Shown one piece after another: positions 1 to 7,531 of a stretch of DNA of 64,000 nucleotides (positions are counted from its first letter, which is position 1; every line of letters begins with the position of its first letter). The notes beneath the pieces were generated by a model, which did no database searches, was not told the DNA's origin, and saw nothing but the letters and a program-made list of their open reading frames with translations. A program made the position numbers and the translations under genes. The stretch covers positions 1-64,000 of the forward strand of contig NZ_VIGC02000004.1 in assembly GCF_006569185.2 (NCBI RefSeq), given 5' to 3'. This DNA is from Litorilinea aerophila (GTDB taxonomy: Bacteria > Chloroflexota > Anaerolineae > Caldilineales > Caldilineaceae).

Positions 1-181
1 CTACCTAGGAGATAACCAGACACAGGTTGGCCTGCTGTTCTGCTGATGGTTATTCAGTTTTCAATGTGCGTCACGATGTGCTGATGGTTTCATCGCTAAA
101 ACCGTCACGATGTGCTGATGTACGACAACTACCGTCTACCAAACTACCGCTACCCACGCCTCTTGCCACGACGGGGCGCTG
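1..181. other. Non-coding left edge with short direct repeat
   Basis: No convincing gene is visible here. An 18-bp direct repeat (CGTCACGATGTGCTGATG) occurs at about 69-86 and again at 105-122, and a partial third match (TGCTGATGGTT) lies near 42-52. Two full copies with one 18-bp gap are too few to call a CRISPR array. The region lies downstream of the minus-strand ECF transporter operon. Confidence 0.4.
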
Positions 182-889
182 CTAAGGGGCCAGGCCATGC
201 CGTTCCAACAGGGCGTGGTCGGCCAACAGCTGGGCTGTGGGGCCACAGGCTACCACCTGGCCATTATCCATAATGGCTGTCTGCTCGGCAAGTTCCGCCA
301 CCAGGGGCATGTCGTGGCTGGAGATGAGCATGGTCATGTCCAGCCCTTTGAGCAGGTTGATCAGCATGCGCCGGGCTCGAGGGTCCAGGCCGGCCGACGG
401 CTCGTCCAGCACCAGGATCTCCGGGTGCATGGAGAGGACGGTGGCGATGGCAATGCGCTTCTTCTCCCCCATGCTCAGGTGGTGGGAGACCCGGTTCCGG
501 TACTCAGACATGCCCACCGCCCGCAGCGCCGTCTCCACCCGCAGGAGCACGTCCGCTTCTGGCAGACCCATGTGGAGCGGCCCAAAGGCCACGTCATCGA
601 AGACGGTAAGGGAAAAGAGCTGGTCGTCCGGGTTCTGGAAGACCATGCCCACCGCGGCCCGGATGCGGGGAAGATTTTCCTCGTTCATCTCCATCCCCGC
701 CACCCGCACCCGGCCTTCACCCCGCAGAATGCCGTTCAGGTGCAGCATGAGGGTGGATTTGCCCGCACCGTTGGGGCCCACCAGGGTCATCTTGACCCCG
801 GGGGGAACGGTCAGGTTGACGCCCCGCAGGGCCTCCCGCCCGTCCGGGTAGGTGAAGTACAGATCCTCGACTTCGATGGTGTGGTGCAC
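182..889 (-). CDS. cbiO: ECF-type cobalt/nickel transporter ATPase
   Basis: This is the energizing ATPase of a CbiMQO-type energy-coupling-factor importer for Co2+ or Ni2+, working at the inner face of the membrane. The protein has about 235 residues. It shows a Walker A (GPNGAGKST, near residue 38), a Q-loop (VFQNPDDQLF, typical of CbiO/EcfA), an ABC signature (LSMGEKKRIA) and a Walker B (ILVLDEPSAGLDP). The reading frame extends further upstream, but a GTG at 889 is preceded by a good GAGGAG ribosome site and leaves a 10-bp gap after the cbiQ stop; the upstream residues are cysteine- and serine-rich and look non-coding. It is the last gene of the cbiM-cbiQ-cbiO operon. Metal specificity is not readable from the ATPase. 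Confidence 0.92.
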   Translation of the reverse strand: MHHTIEVEDLYFTYPDGREALRGVNLTVPPGVKMTLVGPNGAGKSTLMLHLNGILRGEGRVRVAGMEMNEENLPRIRAAVGMVFQNPDDQLFSLTVFDDVAFGPLHMGLPEADVLLRVETALRAVGMSEYRNRVSHHLSMGEKKRIAIATVLSMHPEILVLDEPSAGLDPRARRMLINLLKGLDMTMLISSHDMPLVAELAEQTAIMDNGQVVACGPTAQLLADHALLERHGLAP

Positions 890-899
890 TGCCAACTCC

Positions 900-1688
900 T
901 CAGAGAAACTTGACCATGAGCACGATGGCCAACAGCAGGAACATGACGGCCCATGCCACCCAATCGGCAAACCCGGGGTGATGGTGTGCCAGGGTTCGGA
1001 TGGACCCCCGATAGCCTCGGGCGACCATGGCCTGGTAGATGCGCTCGCTGCGTTCGAAGGAGCGCAGCATCAGACTGCCCACCATGTAGCCGGCGACTTT
1101 GCCCCGCCAGGTCAGGCTGCCGCCGCTAGGCACGCCGGGCAGGGCTGCGCTGCGGGCGGCCCGGGCACGGAGCAGGCGCAGGGCCTCGTCGGCCAGCACG
1201 TTCAGGTAGCGATACATGAAGGAGATGATGGCCACCAGGGGCGCCGGCACATAGAGCGCACGCAGCGCCCACAGCAGGTCGTGGAAGGGAGTGGTGGCCA
1301 CCAGCAGGATGGCCATCTGAACCGAGATCCAGGACTTGACCAGGATGCTCAGGGCGCGCAGGGTACCCGCGTCGGTGATGGCCAGGCCGCCGAACAGGGG
1401 CAGGGTAGCGATGGTCTCGCCCGGCACGGTGAAGGGCAGGGTGATCGCGGCCAGGGCAAAGGGCAGGGCGATCACCGAGCGCTTGAGCACGAAGAGCGGC
1501 CCCAATCGAGAGAAGTAGGCGGCCTCCATGGCAGCCAGCCAGAGCAGGACATAGATGCCGAAGGCGCCGAACGGAGCCAGGCTCACGGCCAGGATGAAGA
1601 GAATCGTCAGGGCCACCTTGGTCCGGGGATCCAGCCCGTGGATCAGGGACTCTCGATGGTGATAGCGATCCTGTAGATGGATGTGCAT
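900..1688 (-). CDS. cbiQ: ECF transporter T component (CbiQ family)
   Basis: This is the transmembrane coupling (T) subunit, which links the ATPase to the substrate-capturing CbiM. It has 262 residues with several hydrophobic helices (for example around residues 28-55 and at the C terminus) and an N-terminal HGLDPRTKVALT stretch typical of CbiQ. A conserved helical region near residues 165-200 contains RALRLLRARAARS-like charged segments, where T components contact the ATPase. It is 58 bp downstream of cbiM and 10 bp upstream of cbiO. The start at 1688 has only a weak ribosome site (GAAGAG). Family assignment is firm; Co versus Ni is unknown. Confidence 0.9.
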   Translation of the reverse strand: MHIHLQDRYHHRESLIHGLDPRTKVALTILFILAVSLAPFGAFGIYVLLWLAAMEAAYFSRLGPLFVLKRSVIALPFALAAITLPFTVPGETIATLPLFGGLAITDAGTLRALSILVKSWISVQMAILLVATTPFHDLLWALRALYVPAPLVAIISFMYRYLNVLADEALRLLRARAARSAALPGVPSGGSLTWRGKVAGYMVGSLMLRSFERSERIYQAMVARGYRGSIRTLAHHHPGFADWVAWAVMFLLLAIVLMVKFL

Positions 1689-1701
1689 GGCTCTTCAGAA
1701 T

Positions 1702-1735
1702 CCCTGTCATCCGTGTCATCTGTGGAATCTGTGGC
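1702..1735 (+). repeat. Short 9-nt-phased ATCTGTG repeat
   Basis: In the cbiM-cbiQ gap the plus strand reads as near-repeats with 9-nt phasing built on TCATCTGTG/GAATCTGTGG. The same motif appears near 37965-38002 (upstream of the aldolase gene) and 44630-44652 (upstream of the dCMP deaminase gene). Function is unknown. It is a dispersed intergenic motif rather than coding sequence. Confidence 0.5.
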
Positions 1736-1746
1736 TGAAGAAGAAG

Positions 1747-2724
1747 TCACGGCGCAATCCGCTGCCGGCGCACCAACCGACCTACGCCGTAGGCCAGGCC
1801 AAAGACCAGTACCGTTCCCAGGACGACCGCCACCACCCCCGAGAGGGCCGGGTGGCTGATGAAGGGTACGGTATAGTCGGGCAGCAGGCGATAAAGCGGA
1901 TCCATGGCCCGGGCCAGGAAGCCCTGGTCCGCGGCCACCCGCTCCAGGCCGTCCGGCGCGGGGGAGGCGGCCCAGGAGAGGAGCGCCACGAACAGGGAGA
2001 TGAGCAGGCCGCCGGCAACCCAGCGGGCTGTCTCTGCGCCCGGCGCTGCTTCCCCGGCTGCCAACAGGTCAGGGCGGGTGCGGGCGATGAGCAGCAGCGC
2101 GCCCACGGTAATCAGGGCCTCGCCCACGCCGATGAGGGCATGGATGCCCGCCATGGCCGGCAGGGCAATGGCCAGGGGGGACGTGCCGGAGACGGCCAGC
2201 TGGAGGGCCGTGGCTACCGCGCCCACCTCCACCGAGAGCCAGGCCCCGGCCGCCCCGGCCACCATCAGGCCGGTCTGACCCTGGATGAGGCGTCCCACCA
2301 GGCGATAGACCAGGGCGCCGGTGAACGCGGTGAGGACGCCCATGTTCATGATGTTCCAGCCCATGACCAGCAGCCCGCCATCCTGAAACAAGAGGGCCTG
2401 CAGGCCGATCACCGCGGCCATCACCAGGACGGCTGCCCACGGCCCGAGGACGATGGCGGCCAGCGCACCGCCCAGCAGGTGGCCGCTGGTGCCGCCCGCC
2501 ACGGGGAAGTTCACCGCCTGGGCCGCAAAGATAAAGGCGGCCATGACCCCCAGCACCGGAACCTGCCGTTCCCCCAGCTGATCCTGGGTCTGACGCAGGG
2601 CGTAGCCGATGGTCACCACGGCCAGGAGCCATCCCACCAGGGAAACGGGGGTGCTCAGGAAGCCGTCTGGAATGTGGAGAAGGGTCGGTTTCAGGGACGC
2701 GTTCAGCAACAGAAGCCAATTCAT
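1747..2724 (-). CDS. cbiM: CbiM-PDGLE fusion, Co/Ni substrate-capture protein
   Basis: This is the metal-binding membrane component of the ECF importer. The 325-residue protein begins with a hydrophobic leader, then HIPDGFLS at residues 17-24, the conserved CbiM/NikM N-terminal block whose histidine coordinates the metal. The MGWNIMNMG motif typical of the family follows near residue 125. After about residue 235 it continues into a segment with PDGLERVA and a final transmembrane helix, the PDGLE (CbiN/NikN-like) domain. That explains why no separate cbiN is present. ATG at 2724 is supported by an AAAGGAGAA ribosome site. It heads the minus-strand operon. No cobalamin-riboswitch-like structure was recognised upstream; instead there is an array of 105-bp repeats. 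Confidence 0.92.
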   Translation of the reverse strand: MNWLLLLNASLKPTLLHIPDGFLSTPVSLVGWLLAVVTIGYALRQTQDQLGERQVPVLGVMAAFIFAAQAVNFPVAGGTSGHLLGGALAAIVLGPWAAVLVMAAVIGLQALLFQDGGLLVMGWNIMNMGVLTAFTGALVYRLVGRLIQGQTGLMVAGAAGAWLSVEVGAVATALQLAVSGTSPLAIALPAMAGIHALIGVGEALITVGALLLIARTRPDLLAAGEAAPGAETARWVAGGLLISLFVALLSWAASPAPDGLERVAADQGFLARAMDPLYRLLPDYTVPFISHPALSGVVAVVLGTVLVFGLAYGVGRLVRRQRIAP

Positions 2725-2785
2725 CTGCGTCGTTCTCCTTTCGAGTGCGGCAGTCTGTTGGTTTCATTTCCGCACACCGCTGCAC

Positions 2786-3415
2786 GTAGGTCACGCATCC
2801 CTGCGTGACAGGGGTGCACGGGACCCTGGTACCCCACGCGCCAGCCTGGCCCCCCTGTCCGGCCAGGAGACCGGACCTACGGTGCTGCGCGTAGGTCACG
2901 CATCCCTGCGTGACAGGGAGGCACGGGACCCTGGTCCCCCACGCGTCAGCCTGGCCCCCCTGTCCGGCCAGGAGACCGGACCTACGGTGCTGCACGTAGG
3001 TCACGCATCCCTGCGTGACAGGGAGGCACGGGACCCTGGTCCCCCACGCGCCAACCTGGCCCCCCTGTCCGGCCAGGAGACCGGACCTACGGTGCTGCAC
3101 GTAGGTCACGCATCCCTGCGTGACAGGGAGGCACGGGACCCTGGTCCCCCACGCGCCAACCTGGCCCCTCTGTCCGGCCAGGAGACCGGACCTACGGTGC
3201 TGCGCGTAGGTCACGCATCCCTGCGTGACAGGGAGACACGGGACCCTGGTCCCCTACGCGCCAGTCTGCCCCCTCTGTCCGGCCAGGAGACCGGACCTAC
3301 GGCGCTGCACGTAGGTCACGCATCCCTGCGTGACAGGGGTGCACGGGACCCTGGCCCTCCACGCGCCAGCCTGGCCCCCCTGTCCGGCCAGGAGACCGGA
3401 CCTACGGCGTGGTGC
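2786..3415. repeat. Six tandem 105-bp hairpin repeats
   Basis: Copies start at 2786, 2891, 2996, 3101, 3206 and 3311, exactly 105 bp apart and nearly identical. Each unit opens with GTAGGTC and closes with its complement GACCTAC. It holds an 8-bp perfect stem (GTCACGCA / TGCGTGAC, at 2790-2809 in the first copy) and a second stem (GTCCGG / CCGGAC). Because 105 is a multiple of 3, both strands stay open and give long repetitive spurious reading frames; these are not genes. The array fills most of the 816-bp gap between cbiM and the next gene; 3416-3540 holds nothing recognisable. Diverged single copies lie at 42449-42533 and 54494-54540. Confidence 0.95.
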
Positions 3416-3540
3416 ACAGCTTGGAATCATACTCGCCTTTTCACGCCCCAAACAGAAGGGATCTTCCATATCTGCTGGATTTTCCGGCCCTGTTTCTTCC
3501 CAGCCCCCAGAGGGCGATGCCGTGGAAGGCCCGCCGGACC

Positions 3541-4581
3541 TTATCCATCCACCCGCAGCGCGATTTTACCGATGGTGTGGCCCGTCTCCAACATGCGATG
3601 GGCCTCCTGGATGTCGCGCCAGGAGAGGACGGCGCTCAGGGTCGACTCCAGGGTCTGGTCGTCCAGCAGTTCGGCCACCCGGTTCAGGATGGCGCCCTGC
3701 TTTTCCGGCTCCACGTTGAGGCGGGGGCGGGTGAACATGAGCTCCCACGCCACGCTGCCCCGAATGGGCACCAGGCCGCTCACGTCCAGGGCCTTCGCCT
3801 CCGGCCCGCCCAGGATCAGGCAGATCTTGCCCAGGGGGTTGAGCACCTCCACCAGTTGGGGGAAGTTGCCCAGGGGCGCGGTGCTGAAGATGTAGTCCAC
3901 GCCGGTGTAGCCCAACTCCTGGAGCTGAGGACGCAGGCGCTGGCTGTGGTCAATGACCTGGTCCGCGCCCATCTTGCGGCATTGGGCCTGGGATTCGGGC
4001 CGAGAGGCGGTGGCGACCACGTGGAGCCGGCAAACCCGTTTGGCGATCTGGATGGCGATGGACCCCACGCCGCCTCCGCCGCCCACGATGAGGATGGATC
4101 GACCTGCATCTCGACCGCCCTCGTCCACGCCCAGGGTTTCGATGATCCCTTCCCAGGCGGTGAGGGAAGTGAGGGGCATGGCTGCGGCCGCCTCGAAGCT
4201 CAGGGTCTGGGGCTTGTGGCCCACGATGCGTTCGTCTACGGCCACGTATTCCGCGTAGCAGCCGGCCCGGGTGATGTCACCGGCAAAGTAGACTTCGTCG
4301 CCCACCTGGAAACGGTCCACTTCCGGGCCTACTGCGGCCACGATGCCGGCGCCATCCCAGCCCAGGATTTTGGGCGCATCGGGCACGGGGGTATTGGCTG
4401 GCCCTCCCGCCCGCACTTTGGTGTCCACGGGGTTGACCGCGATGGCCCGCACCCGCACTAGCAAGTCCTGGGGGCGCAGCGCTGGCCGGGGAACCTGGGC
4501 AAAGTGCAGCACCTCTGGCCCGCCGTAGACCTCCTGCACAATGGCGGTCATCTGGGAAGGAATTTGGGATAGCTCTGACAT
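3541..4581 (-). CDS. Alcohol dehydrogenase-family NAD(P)H oxidoreductase
   Basis: This is a medium-chain dehydrogenase/reductase of 346 residues, closest in sequence style to the zinc-type alcohol dehydrogenase/quinone oxidoreductase subfamily (adh_fam_1). The N-terminal GroES-like half contains AVNPVDTKVR, ILGWDGAGIV and GDEVYFAGDI. The Rossmann half has VGGGGGVGSIAIQIAK as the NAD(P) loop, VVATASRPES, and a C-terminal TIGKIALRVDG. The classical catalytic zinc cysteine/histidine set was not seen, so a zinc-free quinone reductase-like enzyme is likely. ATG at 4581 was chosen because AGGAGG sits 9 nt upstream; the longer frame starts inside a hairpin. The substrate is unknown. Confidence 0.85.
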   Translation of the reverse strand: MSELSQIPSQMTAIVQEVYGGPEVLHFAQVPRPALRPQDLLVRVRAIAVNPVDTKVRAGGPANTPVPDAPKILGWDGAGIVAAVGPEVDRFQVGDEVYFAGDITRAGCYAEYVAVDERIVGHKPQTLSFEAAAAMPLTSLTAWEGIIETLGVDEGGRDAGRSILIVGGGGGVGSIAIQIAKRVCRLHVVATASRPESQAQCRKMGADQVIDHSQRLRPQLQELGYTGVDYIFSTAPLGNFPQLVEVLNPLGKICLILGGPEAKALDVSGLVPIRGSVAWELMFTRPRLNVEPEKQGAILNRVAELLDDQTLESTLSAVLSWRDIQEAHRMLETGHTIGKIALRVDG

Positions 4582-4600
4582 GATACCTGCCTCCTGGAGA

Positions 4601-4632
4601 ACGACAACCACCGCGAGCACGGTGGTTGTCGT
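4601..4632 (-). promoter_or_regulatory. 13-bp perfect inverted repeat before oxidoreductase gene
   Basis: Left arm 4601-4613 (ACGACAACCACCG) and right arm 4620-4632 are perfect complements around a 6-nt loop. The repeat lies 20 bp upstream of the ATG at 4581, immediately before its Shine-Dalgarno site. No T-tract follows, so a terminator is unlikely. It could be an operator or a structured 5' leader. Confidence 0.55.
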
Positions 4633-4777
4633 CAGAAATTTTCACGTTGTTCGCAGTTGTTCGCAAGGGCAAGGGCGGACGTCCACGGCTGGCGTCCACG
4701 GCGGTGATGAGTCACCGTTGGCTGCTGTTCAAACCAGCCCTCGCCTGGGGTACCTGGGTCTGAACCCGCGCCGCTCC

Positions 4778-5296
4778 TCAGCTTTCGAGAGCGGCGATGA
4801 TGGCCGGCAGGAAGTAGGGCAGGTCGGCCGGCGTCCGGGATGTGACCAGCTTGCCGTCCACCACCACGGGCTCGTCCACATACTCGGCGCCGGCGTTGAT
4901 GAGGTCATCCTTGATGGCGCTGACGCAGGTGGCCCGTTTTCCCCGCATGATACCGGCCGAGATGGGTACCCAGGCAGCGTGGCAGATGGCGGCCACCATG
5001 CCACCCTGGTCGTGGACGCCCTTCACCAGGGAGAGGATTTCGGGGTAACGGCGCAGCCGGTCCGGCGCAAAGCCACCGGGCACCACCACGCCGTCGAAGT
5101 CGGCGGCCTTCACCTGGGAAGCGGCCACCTCAGCCTTGACCGGGTAACCATGCTTGCTGGTGTAGGTCTTCGCCTCTGGCCCCACCAGGGTCACCCGGGC
5201 GCCCGCCTCCAGCAGGCGGTAGTAGGGATACCACAGCTCCGGATCTTCGTACATATCTTCAGCCAGGACGGCCACATGTTTTCCTTCGAGGCTCAT
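4778..5296 (-). CDS. DJ-1/PfpI family protein
   Basis: This 172-residue single-domain protein belongs to the DJ-1/ThiJ/PfpI superfamily (class I glutamine amidotransferase-like fold). The nucleophile elbow is AICHAA with Cys105-His106, and VVPGGFAPDRLR precedes it near residue 71-84. The length equals that of PfpI/YhbO-type members, which act as stress-related deglycase/chaperone or peptidase proteins. Which activity applies cannot be told from sequence. It lies between the oxidoreductase gene and the ABC exporters on the same strand but with sizeable gaps, so it is probably its own unit. Confidence 0.9.
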   Translation of the reverse strand: MSLEGKHVAVLAEDMYEDPELWYPYYRLLEAGARVTLVGPEAKTYTSKHGYPVKAEVAASQVKAADFDGVVVPGGFAPDRLRRYPEILSLVKGVHDQGGMVAAICHAAWVPISAGIMRGKRATCVSAIKDDLINAGAEYVDEPVVVDGKLVTSRTPADLPYFLPAIIAALES

Positions 5297-5329
5297 GGTG
5301 TACTCCTTGTGAATGAGTATACTGCTCTA

Positions 5330-5361
5330 CCTACCCCCTTCCCCTAGGGGAAGGGGGTAGG
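5330..5361. repeat. 32-bp perfect palindrome
   Basis: The central 30 bp at 5331-5360 (arm CTACCCCCTTCCCCT) is self-complementary, and one more pair extends it on each side. It lies between the PfpI-family gene start (5296) and a decayed acetyltransferase tail (stop at 5373). No U-tract follows on either strand. It is probably a dispersed repeat or a transcript-end hairpin. Confidence 0.6.
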
Positions 5362-5372
5362 GGGATGGGGAC

Positions 5373-5574
5373 TCAACAATCACATTGTAACATATTTCGA
5401 TGGTGTTCCCGGAACTCTTCTGCTGTCAGGCCCAGCAACAGCACGTCGTGGAACTGGCCGCCGGTGTAGATCATGCGGCGCAGGCGACCTTCCTGCCGAA
5501 ACCCCATCTTTTCGTGTAGACCAGCGGAGGCCCGGTTAAAGGCGTAGACCTGGACAGTGACCTTCTGGTTGGTT
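5373..5574 (-). pseudogene. C-terminal remnant of GNAT acetyltransferase
   Basis: Directly after the exporter stop codon the minus strand encodes, in one open frame, a tail reading VQVYAFNRASAGLHEKMGF, then REQ-free EGRLRR, QFHDVLLLGL and EEF. This is the conserved end of RimJ/RimL-type GNAT N-acetyltransferases: the N.RA..LHEKMGF acetyl-CoA-contacting helix followed by the last beta strands. Only about 65 residues remain and there is no start region, so the first two thirds of the gene are missing. It appears to have been cut where the ABC exporter gene now ends. The frame terminates at TGA 5373-5375. Confidence 0.75.
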
Positions 5575-7527
5575 TCAGTTTTGGGTGAAGCCGCCGCCGT
5601 TCTGCGCGGCCCACTGCATGGTGTACAGGTTGTAGTAGCGTCCCCGGCGGGCCAGGAGCTCCTGGTGGGTGCCCTGTTCCACGATGCGCCCGTGGTCCAT
5701 CACCACGATTTGGTCAGCGTTGATGATGGTGCTCAGCCGGTGGGCAATCACAAACGATGTGCGCCCCTCCATGAGCCGGTCCAGCGCGAACTGGATCTGC
5801 TTCTCGGTGGTGGTGTCCACGCTGCTGGTGGCTTCGTCCAGGATCAGGATGCGGGGATCCGCCAGCAGGGCCCGGGCGAAGGAGATGAGCTGCCGCTGGC
5901 CCACGCTCAGGTTGACGCCGTTCTCGCCCACCTGGGTCTGGTAGCCCTCGGGCAATTGGGCAATGAACTCGTGGGCGCCGATGGCCTGGGCCGCGGCCAC
6001 CACTTCCTCATCGCTGGCCTCTGGCCGGCCGTAGCGGATGTTATCCGCAATGGTGCCGCCAAAGAGGAAGGTGTCCTGCAGGACGATGCCCAGCTGGGAG
6101 CGCAGGCTCTGCTGGGTGACGTGGCGCACGTCGTGGCCGTCGATCTTCACCGCACCGTCGGTCACGTCGAAGAAGCGGGCAATGAGGCGAATGACCGTGC
6201 TCTTGCCTGCGCCGGTCTCGCCCACCAGGGCGATGCGCTGACCGGGCTCTGCATGGAGGGTCACGCCCCGCAGCACCGGTTCCCCATCCTTGTACTGGAA
6301 GAAGACGTTTTCCAGATCCACCCGGCCCTGGATGGGCGGCAGGGGATAGGCGTCAGGCGCGTCCACCAGGTCTGGCTGGGTATCCAGCAGCTGGAAGAGC
6401 CGTTCGCAGCCGGCCATGGTGGCCTGGAAGGTGTTGTAGCGCTGGGCCAGTTCCCGGATGGGCTCGAAGAAGCGGTCCACGTAGAGGACGAAGGCCACCA
6501 GGGTGCCGGCGGTGAGGGCATCGCCCAGGACCAGCCAGCCGCCCACCCCCACCACCAGCGCGGTGGCCAGCGCGCCCATGAAGTCCACGCCAGGGAAGAA
6601 GATGGCCGTTAGCCGGGCGGCATCCACGTTGGCGTCGAAGTAGGAGCGGTTCAGGTCATCAAAGTGCTGGAAGTTGCGCCGCTCCCGGGTGAAGCTCTGG
6701 GTCACCCGAATACCGGAGATGGACTCATTCAGGTAGCCATTGATCAGGGAAAGGCGGGTGCGGGTGGCCCGGTACGCGCTGCGAACCCGCTTGCGCCAGT
6801 AGTTGGTGAGCCAGATCATCAGGGGCAGCACGGCAAAGGTGACCAGGGCCAGGCGCCAGTTGAGGGAGACCATGGCCACGATGATCCCCAAGAGCACGAA
6901 GCCGGAGCGGGCCAGCCCGGTGATGGACCAGGTGACGAAGTCCTGCAGCACGCCCACGTCGCTGATGAGCCGGCTCATCAGGCGGCCCACGCTGTAGTTG
7001 TTGTGGAAGTTGAGGGAGAGCCGGTGCAGGTGGCGGAAGAGCTCGCTGCGCAGGTCCGCCACGATGCGGGTCCCCACATAGGCCATGAGCGCGATGCGGC
7101 TGCGGTTGGTGGCCCATTCCAGCACCGCGGCCAGCAGGAAGATGACCGTCCACAGGCGCAGTTGGGGGAGGGAACCGGCCCGGATGCCCTGGTCGATGGC
7201 CTGGCCGATGAACCAGGGCCCGGCCACGCTGAGCAGGGACGAAATGGACATGAGGATCACCGCCGCGATCATGCGGGCCCGGTAGGGCCGCATGTAGGTG
7301 AAGAGGCGCCGGAGGAGGCGGCTGTCGTAGGCCTTGCCAATGGTGTCTTCCTCTTCCTCCGGCAAGAGGTCGCGGATTTTATCCTCCCGGGCCAGCCGCT
7401 CCTGCTCCTCCGCGCTGAGGCGGGTGCCGAAGAGCCAGGCCCAGCCCGGTCGATCTGCGCCCCGCAAGGTGGATGGGGCCGTGGAGGCGGAAGGCGTCTG
7501 CGTTTGCGTCTGAGTTGCCTGGGACAT
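5575..7527 (-). CDS. ABC exporter half-transporter, catalytic partner
   Basis: This is a type IV ABC exporter subunit of 650 residues: an N-terminal cytosolic extension, six transmembrane helices (about 85-370) and a nucleotide-binding domain. Walker A is GETGAGKST (near 435), Walker B is ILILDEATSSVD with the catalytic glutamate intact, and the switch histidine is present (VIAHRLSTI). The signature is LSVGQ instead of LSGGQ. It starts 4 bp after the stop of the upstream half-transporter (7532-9340), whose own ATP site is degenerate, so the two should form a heterodimer (BmrCD/TM287-288 type). Substrates of such pairs range from drugs to lipids and siderophores; none can be assigned. Confidence 0.93.
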   Translation of the reverse strand: MSQATQTQTQTPSASTAPSTLRGADRPGWAWLFGTRLSAEEQERLAREDKIRDLLPEEEEDTIGKAYDSRLLRRLFTYMRPYRARMIAAVILMSISSLLSVAGPWFIGQAIDQGIRAGSLPQLRLWTVIFLLAAVLEWATNRSRIALMAYVGTRIVADLRSELFRHLHRLSLNFHNNYSVGRLMSRLISDVGVLQDFVTWSITGLARSGFVLLGIIVAMVSLNWRLALVTFAVLPLMIWLTNYWRKRVRSAYRATRTRLSLINGYLNESISGIRVTQSFTRERRNFQHFDDLNRSYFDANVDAARLTAIFFPGVDFMGALATALVVGVGGWLVLGDALTAGTLVAFVLYVDRFFEPIRELAQRYNTFQATMAGCERLFQLLDTQPDLVDAPDAYPLPPIQGRVDLENVFFQYKDGEPVLRGVTLHAEPGQRIALVGETGAGKSTVIRLIARFFDVTDGAVKIDGHDVRHVTQQSLRSQLGIVLQDTFLFGGTIADNIRYGRPEASDEEVVAAAQAIGAHEFIAQLPEGYQTQVGENGVNLSVGQRQLISFARALLADPRILILDEATSSVDTTTEKQIQFALDRLMEGRTSFVIAHRLSTIINADQIVVMDHGRIVEQGTHQELLARRGRYYNLYTMQWAAQNGGGFTQN

Positions 7528-7531
7528 GGGA

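Noticed and set aside
2786-3415. CRISPR array
   Set aside because: The whole 105-bp unit is conserved, with no unique spacers, and there are no cas genes.
2069-3895. Long repetitive reading frames on both strands over the 105-bp array
   Set aside because: They exist only because 105 is divisible by three; composition is that of the repeat and there is no start signal or similarity.
5330-5361. Bidirectional intrinsic terminator
   Set aside because: The stem is perfect but neither strand has a U-tract after it, so it is listed only as a palindromic repeat.
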